A DNA stretch of 64,000 nucleotides from NCBI GenBank assembly GCA_001602415.1, contig CP012155.1, positions 2,350,223-2,414,222 on the forward strand. The letters run 5' to 3'. The translations under genes and the position numbers were made by a program. The stretch is from Bacteroidetes bacterium UKL13-3 (GTDB lineage: Bacteria > Bacteroidota > Bacteroidia > UKL13-3). The notes under the pieces are model-generated. The model was not told where the DNA came from. It saw only the letters and a program-made list of their open reading frames with translations, and did no database searches. Positions 55,165-63,542 of the stretch are shown one piece after another; the stretch's first letter is position 1; every line of letters starts with the position of its first letter.

Positions 55165-57525
55165 ATGTGGCAAACAATAGGAACATTTATTTTACGCAAC
55201 CGCTTTTGGTTGTTGATAGTATTAGGAGTGCTCACCATTGGCGCAGGCTATGAAGCCACCAAAGTGCAACTGTCTTACGATTTTGCCAAAACGGTTCCGG
55301 CTGATGATCCTGACTTTATTGAATACATCAAATTTAAAGAAACCTTTGGTGAAGATGGCAGTGTGTTGGTTGTTGGTGTTAAATCTGAAAAATTATTTGA
55401 AAAAGATTTCTTCAACAACTGGATTAAGTTAACCCAGCAGGTGAAAGAAATTGATGGTGTTGAACAAATTTTATCGTTGGGTAATTTGTACAGTTTACAA
55501 AAAAACGATTCGCTGCATAATATCTCATTACAACCTTTAGTTAAAGGAGCCTTTCAAACCCAACATGAAGTTGATTCTGTAAAACAATTAATTGCTCAAC
55601 TACCCTTTTATGAAGGTTTGTTGTATAATCCAAAAACCAATGTAACACTGCTAGCCATAACGCTCAACAAGCAAAAACTCGATTCGAAAGAACGTATTGC
55701 ATTGGTTCGTAAAATCGAAAGTGTATGCAATGAATATGGAACAAACCAGCAAGTAGAAATGCACTACTCGGGATTACCTTATGTAAGAACGGTATATTCA
55801 TCAAAGGTGGCAGATGAAATTGTAATATTCACTTACCTTTCAATTTTTATAACTGCACTTTTCATTTTTATCTTTTTCCGCTTTTTATCGGCAGTTGTTT
55901 TCTCGCTCATTGTGGTTGTCATTTCTGTTCTGTTTACATCCGCTTCTATTCATCTCTTAGGATACAAAGTAACATTGCTTACGGGTATTTTACCTCCTTT
56001 AATGGTTATCATTGGTATCCAAAATTGCATTTACCTCCTTAATGTTTATCACCAAGAATTTAGAACACATGGCAATAAAATGTTGGCTATCATTCGCCTC
56101 ATATCCAAAAACGGATTGCCGCTGTTTTTAACCAATGTAACTACAGCTGTAGGTTTTTGCGTATTTAGCTTTTCTGGAAGTGCTATGTTGGATCAATTCT
56201 CTGTAATTTCAGGAATTAACATCATGTTGGTGTATATTGTGTCGTTGGTATTTATTCCAATTGTTTACAGTTACCTGCCACCACCTAAATACAAACACAC
56301 CAAACATTTAGATAGCACTGGCCTCAACAAGGTTATGCAATGGTGCAACAAACTTGTTTACAGTTACCGTCCGCACATTTACATTGTTACCCTAATCATT
56401 TGCGGATTGTCGGTTTGGGGTTCGTTTAAAGTGCAAAATTTGGGTTTTGTTGTTGATGATTTGCCACACGAGGATAAGGTTTATACTGATTTGAAATTTT
56501 TTGAAGAAAACCTGAAAGGAGTGCTCCCATACGAAATTAGAATTGATACAAAAAAAGACGGTGGGATTAAAGATTACACAACGTTGCAAAAAATCAGCAA
56601 GCTGCAACGCGAACTGGCCGAGTATCCTGAATTTTCCAAATCAGTGAGTATTGCCGACTTATTAAAATATGCCAACCAAGCTTACCATGATGGAGACAAA
56701 CGGTATTATATTGTTCCTAATGTGTTAGAAATTAGTGATATTTTATCTTACATCCCCAAAGGTAAAAACGGTCAAGCCAATATGATTAAATCTATGGTGG
56801 ATAGTACTTTCCGTCAAGCACGAATCAGCATTCAAATGGCCGATATCGGTTCGGCTGCCATGAAACCTTTGAACGAAAAAGTTCAAAAACAGGTGGATGA
56901 AATATTTTCGAGAGATAAATACGATGTAAAACTAACTGGTACCAGTATAATTTTCTTAAAGGGAAATGATTACCTCGTTGAGAATTTATTGCAAAGTATG
57001 ATATCCGCTCTCATTATCATCTCGTTGATGATGGCCTTTTTGTTTTTCAGTTGGAAAATGGTACTCATTTCCTTAATACCAAATATTGTTCCGTTGTTGA
57101 TGACATTAGGAATTATGGGCTTCTTCGACATCCGCCTCAAGCCTTCCACCATCATCATTTTTAGTATTGCTTATGGAATTGTAGTTGATTTTACCATTCA
57201 CTTTTTAGCTAAATACCGCAATGCGCTCAAACGCAACAATTGGGACATGAAATTGGCCATTCCCCAAAGTTTAACCGAAGCCGGTCCGAGCATTATCTAT
57301 ACTGCCGTTGCGTTATTTTTCGGGTTTATCATTTTTGCAGCCTCCAATTTTGGGGGTACTGTTGCATTGGGTGTACTCACTTCGCTTTCCTTACTATTCG
57401 GGATGCTCATGAATTTATTGCTGCTTCCTTCGTTGCTGTTATCCTTAGAAAAATCCATCAATAACAAAGAAGAATTCGGTAAAACCCTTGTGGAATTAGA
57501 GCCTGAGCCTACAGATGCGGATTGA
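55165..57525 (+). CDS. RND/MMPL-superfamily exporter
   Basis: The 786-residue inner-membrane protein has the duplicated RND layout: one span, a periplasmic loop, five spans (about residues 220 to 375), then again a span, loop and five spans (about 605 to 765). The transmembrane sets resemble sterol-sensing/MMPL proteins (TVGFCVFSFSG, and VDFTIHFLAKYRNA with its conserved Asp). Such proteins move hydrophobic molecules or lipids. The acidic tail is cytoplasmic. ATG 55165 is preferred over an in-frame TTG at 55156, which overlaps the -7 promoter box. Confidence 0.87.
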   Translation: MWQTIGTFILRNRFWLLIVLGVLTIGAGYEATKVQLSYDFAKTVPADDPDFIEYIKFKETFGEDGSVLVVGVKSEKLFEKDFFNNWIKLTQQVKEIDGVEQILSLGNLYSLQKNDSLHNISLQPLVKGAFQTQHEVDSVKQLIAQLPFYEGLLYNPKTNVTLLAITLNKQKLDSKERIALVRKIESVCNEYGTNQQVEMHYSGLPYVRTVYSSKVADEIVIFTYLSIFITALFIFIFFRFLSAVVFSLIVVVISVLFTSASIHLLGYKVTLLTGILPPLMVIIGIQNCIYLLNVYHQEFRTHGNKMLAIIRLISKNGLPLFLTNVTTAVGFCVFSFSGSAMLDQFSVISGINIMLVYIVSLVFIPIVYSYLPPPKYKHTKHLDSTGLNKVMQWCNKLVYSYRPHIYIVTLIICGLSVWGSFKVQNLGFVVDDLPHEDKVYTDLKFFEENLKGVLPYEIRIDTKKDGGIKDYTTLQKISKLQRELAEYPEFSKSVSIADLLKYANQAYHDGDKRYYIVPNVLEISDILSYIPKGKNGQANMIKSMVDSTFRQARISIQMADIGSAAMKPLNEKVQKQVDEIFSRDKYDVKLTGTSIIFLKGNDYLVENLLQSMISALIIISLMMAFLFFSWKMVLISLIPNIVPLLMTLGIMGFFDIRLKPSTIIIFSIAYGIVVDFTIHFLAKYRNALKRNNWDMKLAIPQSLTEAGPSIIYTAVALFFGFIIFAASNFGGTVALGVLTSLSLLFGMLMNLLLLPSLLLSLEKSINNKEEFGKTLVELEPEPTDAD

Positions 57526-57598
57526 TATCCAACCCTTTCATTTTTAGTTATCAAACCCTATTTTCGCACTCCTTTTTAAAGAAGAGATTAACAAACGA

Positions 57599-57631
57599 AA
57601 TGTGTAAATGGACAACTACCATTTACACATT
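57599..57631 (+). other. perfect hairpin upstream of ileS
   Basis: AATGTGTAAATGG pairs perfectly with CCATTTACACATT around loop ACAACTA, 39 bases before the ileS start. There is no T run immediately after it. It may be a weak terminator for the RND-family gene or a leader structure of ileS. Confidence 0.6.
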
Positions 57632-57669
57632 ACAGCATTTACTCCTTCACTCATTTTTTATGACAACCG

Positions 57670-60600
57670 ATGACAAAGTACAAAGAATATAAAAAGCTCG
57701 ATTTCCCTGCATTTGAGGATGAGATATTGAAATTTTGGGAAGAGAACAAGATTTTCCAAAAGAGTGTAAGCAACCGTGAAGGAGCTGAGTCTTTTGTTTT
57801 TTATGAAGGTCCGCCAAGTGCCAACGGTATGCCCGGCATCCACCACGTGATGGCACGTACCGTAAAAGATATTTTTTGTCGCTACCAAACCCTTAACGGT
57901 AAACAGGTAAAACGTAAAGCGGGATGGGACACTCATGGTTTGCCTGTGGAATTGCAAGTAGAAAAAATGCTAGGCATCACCAAAGATGATATTGGTAAAA
58001 AAATTAGTGTGGCCGAATACAACGAAGCGTGCCGCAAAGATGTAATGAAGTACACCGATATATGGGATAAACTTACCAACCGAATGGGGTATTGGGTAGA
58101 TTTAAGTGATCCGTATATCACTTATGAAAACAACTATATCGAAAGTTTATGGTGGCTTTTGAAACAATTGTATGATAAAAAATTATTGTACAAAGGCTAC
58201 ACCATTCAACCGTATTCGCCTGCTGCCGGAACTGGCTTAAGCTCACATGAGTTGAACCAACCTGGAACATACAAAGATGTAAAGGATATGACTGCAGTGG
58301 CTATGTTTAAAGCAGTTCGCAGTTTAGAGTCCACAGTTCACAGCTTTGGAAGTGATGATGTTTACTTCATAGCTTGGACCACTACTCCCTGGACGTTACC
58401 TTCGAATACTGCCCTGGCCGTTGGTGAGAAAATAACCTATGCTGTTGTTAAGACTTACAACCAATATTCACACCTGCCTTGCACTGTTATTCTTGCCAAA
58501 GATTTAATGGGTAAATATTTCCCAGCAGAAAATGCCGAACTTGATTTCAATTCATATACAGCAGGTGACAAAAAAATTCCGTTTACTATTTTAGGTGAAG
58601 TAAAAGGGAAAGACTTAGCAGGTATTCGCTATGATCAATTATTACCGTTTAAAGGAGCAAATGACAATCAATTTATTAATGGTGATGCGTTCAAAGTAAT
58701 CACTGGCGATTTTGTAACCACCGAAGACGGAACCGGTATTGTACATATTGCGCCAAGCTTTGGTGCCGATGACTTCAGGGTTGCTAAACAAAACGGAATT
58801 GTTAGTTTAACGCTGGTTGATAAACGTGGTAAATTTTTACACGAAGTGCAAGACGGACAGTTTTTGTATGGCCAAGAATATGTAAAAGAAGCATACTTAA
58901 CCGATGCCGAGAAAGAATCAGAACTTGCTGTTCAAAAAGAAAAATTGAAAGGTGTGATTCACGACACTTCGAAGTTGAATTATTTGAGTGTAGATGAACG
59001 CATCATTCTTAAACTTCAAACCGAAAACAAACTCTTTAAAAAAGAAAAATACGAACATACATATCCTCATTGCTGGCGCACCGATAAACCTATTTTGTAT
59101 TATCCATTAGAAAGTTGGTTTATTAAAACAACAGCTGCAAAAGACAGATTAGTAGACCTGAACAAAACCATTAACTGGAAACCGGAACATACAGGAACCG
59201 GTCGTTTTGGTAACTGGCTAGAAAACCTTGTCGACTGGAATTTATCGCGCTCCCGTTATTGGGGAACACCTCTTCCTATTTGGAGAGCGATTGATGGAAG
59301 TGAAGAAAAATGCATCGGTTCGCAAGACGAATTACAGGCCGAAATAGCGAAGGCAATCGAAGCTGGATTTATGAGCGAAAGCGATCAGTATCGAAACGCC
59401 AAAGGAGAAATTGAATTACATAAACCTTACGTAGATAACATAAAACTTATTTCCTCAAGCGGTAAACTCATGGTTCGCGAACCTGATTTGATTGATGTAT
59501 GGTTCGACTCGGGCGCAATGCCCTATGCGCAATGGCACTGGCCGTTTGAAAATGAAGAAACATTCCGTAAAAATTTCCCAGCCGATTTTATTGCCGAAGG
59601 AGTAGATCAAACACGTGGATGGTTTTTTACATTACATGCACTTTCTGTTTTGTTATTTGATAGCATCTCTTACAAAAATGTAATTGCCAATGGTTTGGTG
59701 TTGGATAAGAATGGCAATAAAATGAGTAAGCGAGTAGGCAACGTTATTGATCCGTTTGAAGCCATTGCCAAATACGGAGCCGATGCAAACCGCTGGTACA
59801 TGCTAAGCAACAGCGATCCATGGGATAATTTAAAATTTGACATTGAAGGGGTAGCTGAAAGTCAGCGCAAGTTTTTCGGAACACTGTATAACACCTATTC
59901 GTTCTTTGCTATTTATGCCAACATTGATGGATTTGAGTTTGACGAAATCAATGTAACACCCGTTGCTCAGCGAACCGAACTCGACCGCTGGATTATGAGT
60001 AAACTCAATAGTTTAATCAAAACAGTGCGCGAAAGAATGGACGATTACGATGCCACCCCAGCTGTGCGTGCTATCGAAGAATTTACCGGAGATCATTTCT
60101 CAAATTGGTTCATTCGGTTAAGTCGCAGGCGTTTCTGGAAAGGTGAAATGAATGACGATAAAAAAGCTGCCTACGAAACCTTATACCAATGCTTAATGAC
60201 TATTTCACAATTAAGCAGTTCGTTTGCTCCGTTTTTTAGTGATTGGGTTTACAAAAACTTAAACGGCAAAATGGAATCGGTACACTTAACCGATATCCCA
60301 GTTGCTGATGAAACAGTGATTGATAAAGTGCTGGAAGAGCAAATGGAATATGCTCAGAAAATTTCATCATTGGTGCTTTCTATTCGTAAAAAAGAAAACA
60401 TTAAGGTTCGTCAGCCACTGCAAAAAATATTGATTCCGATGGTTGATTCGCGCATTAAGGATGAAATTAAACATGTGCAGGATTTAATTTTATCGGAAGT
60501 AAACGTGAAAGAGTTAGCGTTTATAGCCGAGATTGAAAAATCCATCAAACCAAACTTTAGGGTATTAGGCAAAAAAGTGGGTGCAAAAATGAAGGCTGTT

Positions 60601-61056
60601 GGAGATGCAATTCTCAAAATGGGAACTTCTCAAATAGCAGAATTGGAGCAAAAAGGCACTTTTAACCTCCAAATGGAAGGCGAAACCATTGAAATTTTAC
60701 CCACAGATGTGGAAATTTTAACATCGGATATTGCTGGTTATAAAGTGGCTAACGATGGTAAGGTTACAGTGGCGCTTGACGTGGAGATTAGCGTGGCTCT
60801 AAAGGAAGAAGGTATTGCGCGTGAATTGATTAGCAAGCTTCAAAACCTACGGAAAGAGAGTAATTTAGAAGTAACCGACCGTATTAAGGTTCAAATAGAG
60901 AAACATAAATACCTCGAAAATTCCATAATTGGTTTCAAAACATATATTTGCACCGAAATTTTAGCGAATGAGCTTGAAGTAACAGAGCAATTAAGCAGCA
61001 GCGCTGAGATTGACGTGGACGACCACATAATTAAAGTAAAGTTAATTAAAGACTAA
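57670..61056 (+). CDS. ileS: isoleucyl-tRNA synthetase
   Basis: IleRS charges tRNA-Ile and edits mischarged valine. The 1128-residue class I enzyme has the HIGH-type motif in NGMPGIHHVMART near residue 50, a CP1 editing domain (about 180 to 420, with TTPWTLPSN), KMSKR in NKMSKRVGN near residue 690, and a long helical anticodon-binding C-terminal region. Length and motif forms fit the larger eukaryote-like IleS group. The start at 57670 is favoured because the ATG at 57660 is out of frame. It is followed by the DksA fusion gene after 13 bases. Confidence 0.96.
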   Translation: MTKYKEYKKLDFPAFEDEILKFWEENKIFQKSVSNREGAESFVFYEGPPSANGMPGIHHVMARTVKDIFCRYQTLNGKQVKRKAGWDTHGLPVELQVEKMLGITKDDIGKKISVAEYNEACRKDVMKYTDIWDKLTNRMGYWVDLSDPYITYENNYIESLWWLLKQLYDKKLLYKGYTIQPYSPAAGTGLSSHELNQPGTYKDVKDMTAVAMFKAVRSLESTVHSFGSDDVYFIAWTTTPWTLPSNTALAVGEKITYAVVKTYNQYSHLPCTVILAKDLMGKYFPAENAELDFNSYTAGDKKIPFTILGEVKGKDLAGIRYDQLLPFKGANDNQFINGDAFKVITGDFVTTEDGTGIVHIAPSFGADDFRVAKQNGIVSLTLVDKRGKFLHEVQDGQFLYGQEYVKEAYLTDAEKESELAVQKEKLKGVIHDTSKLNYLSVDERIILKLQTENKLFKKEKYEHTYPHCWRTDKPILYYPLESWFIKTTAAKDRLVDLNKTINWKPEHTGTGRFGNWLENLVDWNLSRSRYWGTPLPIWRAIDGSEEKCIGSQDELQAEIAKAIEAGFMSESDQYRNAKGEIELHKPYVDNIKLISSSGKLMVREPDLIDVWFDSGAMPYAQWHWPFENEETFRKNFPADFIAEGVDQTRGWFFTLHALSVLLFDSISYKNVIANGLVLDKNGNKMSKRVGNVIDPFEAIAKYGADANRWYMLSNSDPWDNLKFDIEGVAESQRKFFGTLYNTYSFFAIYANIDGFEFDEINVTPVAQRTELDRWIMSKLNSLIKTVRERMDDYDATPAVRAIEEFTGDHFSNWFIRLSRRRFWKGEMNDDKKAAYETLYQCLMTISQLSSSFAPFFSDWVYKNLNGKMESVHLTDIPVADETVIDKVLEEQMEYAQKISSLVLSIRKKENIKVRQPLQKILIPMVDSRIKDEIKHVQDLILSEVNVKELAFIAEIEKSIKPNFRVLGKKVGAKMKAVGDAILKMGTSQIAELEQKGTFNLQMEGETIEILPTDVEILTSDIAGYKVANDGKVTVALDVEISVALKEEGIARELISKLQNLRKESNLEVTDRIKVQIEKHKYLENSIIGFKTYICTEILANELEVTEQLSSSAEIDVDDHIIKVKLIKD

Positions 61057-61069
61057 ACGAGTACAGCAC

Positions 61070-62134
61070 ATGGCAAAGAAAATTGTTAAGAAAGTTGCAG
61101 TGAAAAAAACACCAGCTAAAAAGGTGGTAGCTAAAAAAGCTGCTCCTAAAAAACCTGCAGCGAAAGCGCCTGCTAAAAAAGTGGCTCCTAAGAAAGTAGT
61201 GAAAACGCCTGCTAAGAAAGTTGTTGCGAAAGTTGCTCCTAAGAAAGTAGTGAAAGCGCCTGCTAAAAAAGTGGTAGCAAAAAAAATCGCTCCCAAAAAA
61301 GTAGTGAAAGTACCTGCTAAGAAAGTTGTTGCAAAAGCTACTCCCAAAAAAGTAGTGAAAGTACCTGCTAAGAAAGTTGTTGCAAAAGCTGCTCCCAAAA
61401 AAGTAGTGAAAGTACCTGCTAAGAAAGTTGTTGCAAAAGCTGCTCCCAAAAAAGTAGTGAAAGTACCTGCTAAGAAAGTTGTTGCAAAAGCTGCTCCCAA
61501 AAAAGTAGTGAAAGCGCCTGCTAAGAAAGTTGTTGCGAAAGCTGCTCCTAAGAAAGTAGTGGAAGCGCCTACTAAAAAAGTTGTAGCTAAAAAGTCAGCT
61601 CCGGTTGCTAAGAAAGTAGCATCGAAACCTATTGTAAAAGCAGCTCCTTTAGCTAAAAAAGCAACGCCTGCTCCTAAGGTTGCAGAAACAAAACCTACTG
61701 TTCCTAAAGCTATTCCTTTTGCAGAAAAGAAAGAAGAAGCAATTGAGATTGTGAATGAGTCTTCGAAAAGACACTCAGATAAGGATTTGGTTGAATTTAA
61801 AGAATTGATTAATCAAAAATTGAGTGTAGCTCGCGAAGAGTTTGCAAACTTGATTAACCAAATGCAAAATCCGGGAATGAATGCCGGTGATGATTCGGAT
61901 AATTCATACAAAACATTGGAAGATGGTTCATCAACAGCCGAAAAAGAATACGTGAGTAACCTGGCTTCGCGTCAAAAGAAGTTTATTGAAAACTTAGAAA
62001 TGGCTCTAATACGTGTTGAGAATAAAACATACGGAATTTGCCGTGTAACTGGTAAACTCATCTCAAAAGAAAGATTGCGTGCAGTTCCTCACACCACCTT
62101 AAGTATGGAAGCCAAATTGCAACAATATAAATAA
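61070..62134 (+). CDS. histone H1-like repeat protein fused to a DksA/TraR domain
   Basis: This 354-residue protein combines two parts. Residues 1 to about 220 are Lys/Ala/Val/Pro-rich and contain a 17-residue tandem repeat (PAKKVVAKAAPKKVVKV type). Residues about 235 to 354 are a DksA/TraR-type domain with a helical coiled coil (DLVEFKELINQKLSVAREEF) and the end YGICRVTGKLISKERL. In DksA this end holds a four-Cys zinc finger; here only one Cys remains, as I recall for the short stand-alone Bacteroidota relatives. The repeat tail suggests DNA or RNA binding; the DksA part suggests contact with RNA polymerase. It lies between ileS and lspA on the same strand. Confidence 0.85.
   Translation: MAKKIVKKVAVKKTPAKKVVAKKAAPKKPAAKAPAKKVAPKKVVKTPAKKVVAKVAPKKVVKAPAKKVVAKKIAPKKVVKVPAKKVVAKATPKKVVKVPAKKVVAKAAPKKVVKVPAKKVVAKAAPKKVVKVPAKKVVAKAAPKKVVKAPAKKVVAKAAPKKVVEAPTKKVVAKKSAPVAKKVASKPIVKAAPLAKKATPAPKVAETKPTVPKAIPFAEKKEEAIEIVNESSKRHSDKDLVEFKELINQKLSVAREEFANLINQMQNPGMNAGDDSDNSYKTLEDGSSTAEKEYVSNLASRQKKFIENLEMALIRVENKTYGICRVTGKLISKERLRAVPHTTLSMEAKLQQYK
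61208..61594 (+). repeat. 51-base in-frame tandem repeat
   Basis: Seven full units start at 61208, 61259, 61313, 61364, 61415, 61466 and 61517 with a partial eighth at 61568; one unit is 54 bases. The units at 61364, 61415 and 61466 are almost identical in DNA, pointing to recent copy-number change by slippage or recombination without frame loss. Confidence 0.92.
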
Positions 62135-62152
62135 CATATTGATACTATGTTA

Positions 62153-62194
62153 AAAGTAGAGGCGTTCAACATTGAACGTCTCTACTTGTTTTTA
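62153..62194 (+). terminator. terminator after the DksA fusion gene
   Basis: AAGTAGAGGCGTTCA pairs with TGAACGTCTCTACTT, with one G-T wobble, around loop ACAT and is followed by GTTTTTA. It lies just before the lspA promoter. Confidence 0.82.
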
Positions 62195-62210
62195 TACCCG
62201 CCATAATTCA

Positions 62211-62218
62211 TACATTTG
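62211..62218 (+). promoter_or_regulatory. putative -7 promoter box for lspA
   Basis: TACATTTG matches TAnnTTTG exactly and ends seven bases before the chosen lspA ATG, implying a leaderless transcript. Confidence 0.6.
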
Positions 62219-62225
62219 CACCTGC

Positions 62226-62831
62226 ATGAAAAATAAATTATTCCTTCCAATAGCCATTATTCTCGGAGTACTAATCATTGATCAATGGGTGAAATACTAT
62301 ATCAAAACTCATTTTTTTCTGGGTGAAGAAATTGACGTAATAGGAAATTGGTTTAAGCTACATTTTACCGAAAACTATGGTATGGCATTTGGAATGGAAT
62401 TTGGCGGTAAATCAGGTAAGCTCATCCTAACCTTATTCAGAATTGTTGCTATTGGATTTATTGGCTGGTACATCACTTCTCTTATTAAAAAAAATCAACA
62501 TACAGGGTATATAGCATCTTGGACCTTGATAATGGCTGGAGCTATAGGCAATCTCGTTGATAGTATATTTTATGGTGTATGGTTCGGATATGATACGTGG
62601 CTTCATGGCCGTGTGGTTGATATGTTTTACTTTCCGATTATCCGCACTGTGCTTCCCGAAAATTTTCCTTTATGGGGTGGTGAGGAATTTGAGTTTTTCC
62701 GTCCGGTATTTAATGTTGCCGATGCAGCAATTAGTATTGGATTCATATCTATCTTGTTATTTCAACGCACCTTTATGAAAGTTGAAAATCAATCAATAGA
62801 GGAAACTCCTACAACCGAAAATCAGGCATAA
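62226..62831 (+). CDS. lspA: lipoprotein signal peptidase (signal peptidase II)
   Basis: LspA cleaves the signal peptide of lipidated prolipoproteins in the inner membrane. The 201-residue protein has four membrane spans and the two catalytic Asp motifs: GAIGNLVDS (near residue 108) and FNVADAAISIG (near 163), plus NYGMAFGM. ATG 62226 is chosen because the in-frame codons upstream lie inside the terminator hairpin and the -7 box. Its insert of about 35 residues between the Asp motifs is typical of Bacteroidota LspA. Confidence 0.95.
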   Translation: MKNKLFLPIAIILGVLIIDQWVKYYIKTHFFLGEEIDVIGNWFKLHFTENYGMAFGMEFGGKSGKLILTLFRIVAIGFIGWYITSLIKKNQHTGYIASWTLIMAGAIGNLVDSIFYGVWFGYDTWLHGRVVDMFYFPIIRTVLPENFPLWGGEEFEFFRPVFNVADAAISIGFISILLFQRTFMKVENQSIEETPTTENQA

Positions 62832-62846
62832 AATCTATATCCAAAA

Positions 62847-63542
62847 ATGAGCATCTTCAATCGTCAAAATGTATTGCTAGTAGGTTTTGTCACTACACTC
62901 TTCTCAGCAACAGCTCAACGTATTGATGTGCAATTTGGAGCAGCACTTCCCAATAGTAATTTTGGTAACACTGAATTAACTAAAAGTGAAAATGCCTTTG
63001 CGAAAACCGGTTACACGACTGGCTTACAAGCTGATTATCTCGTTTATAAAAACATCGGACTTACGGCAAAACTCAATTACAGTGCGTTTGATTTTAATGT
63101 AACAAATTACCAAAATCAGTTAAACCAAAACCCTTCATCAACGACTTTGATTTCGGTAGAAAGTAATGGAGGATATACATCAACCTCTGCAATGGTAGGT
63201 GGGTTCATGACATTTAAAAAGAACAAACTCAATGTTGATATAAGGCTCATGACTGGATTTTTAACGCTCAAAGATTACGGATTAGCCTACACTACATCTT
63301 ATTCGGGACAAACATACAACCAACGAGCATTTAGCCAACAAGACGCCACAATTGCCTTTGGATGGGGATTAACTGCACGATATACATTGATACATAATTT
63401 CGGCATCTCTATTAACTTGGATAATATTTACGCAAACACCTCTTTTAATAAAAATGCATATCAATCGAGTTCGAATGAAACCACAAACAAACCTTACCAG
63501 GCATATTTATTGAGTGTAGGGTTAGGATATACTTTGGAGTAG
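62847..63542 (+). CDS. outer-membrane beta-barrel protein
   Basis: The 231-residue protein has a signal peptide (VLLVGFVTTLFSATAQ) and eight or so amphipathic strands with long polar turns, as in small Bacteroidota barrels. It starts 15 bases after lspA and is probably cotranscribed. The C-terminus LGYTLE ends on a strand but without a terminal aromatic. No specific function is recognised. It converges with the broken gene at the window edge, with no gap between the stop codons. Confidence 0.72.
   Translation: MSIFNRQNVLLVGFVTTLFSATAQRIDVQFGAALPNSNFGNTELTKSENAFAKTGYTTGLQADYLVYKNIGLTAKLNYSAFDFNVTNYQNQLNQNPSSTTLISVESNGGYTSTSAMVGGFMTFKKNKLNVDIRLMTGFLTLKDYGLAYTTSYSGQTYNQRAFSQQDATIAFGWGLTARYTLIHNFGISINLDNIYANTSFNKNAYQSSSNETTNKPYQAYLLSVGLGYTLE

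Noticed and set aside
61042-61500. Minus-strand repeat protein of Thr/Phe/Ala-rich sequence
   Set aside because: It is the reverse complement of the tandem repeats in the DksA fusion gene; periodic sequence keeps several frames open.
61208-61594. Possible CRISPR-like array
   Set aside because: Repeats are contiguous without spacers, are multiples of three and code for a Lys-rich tail.
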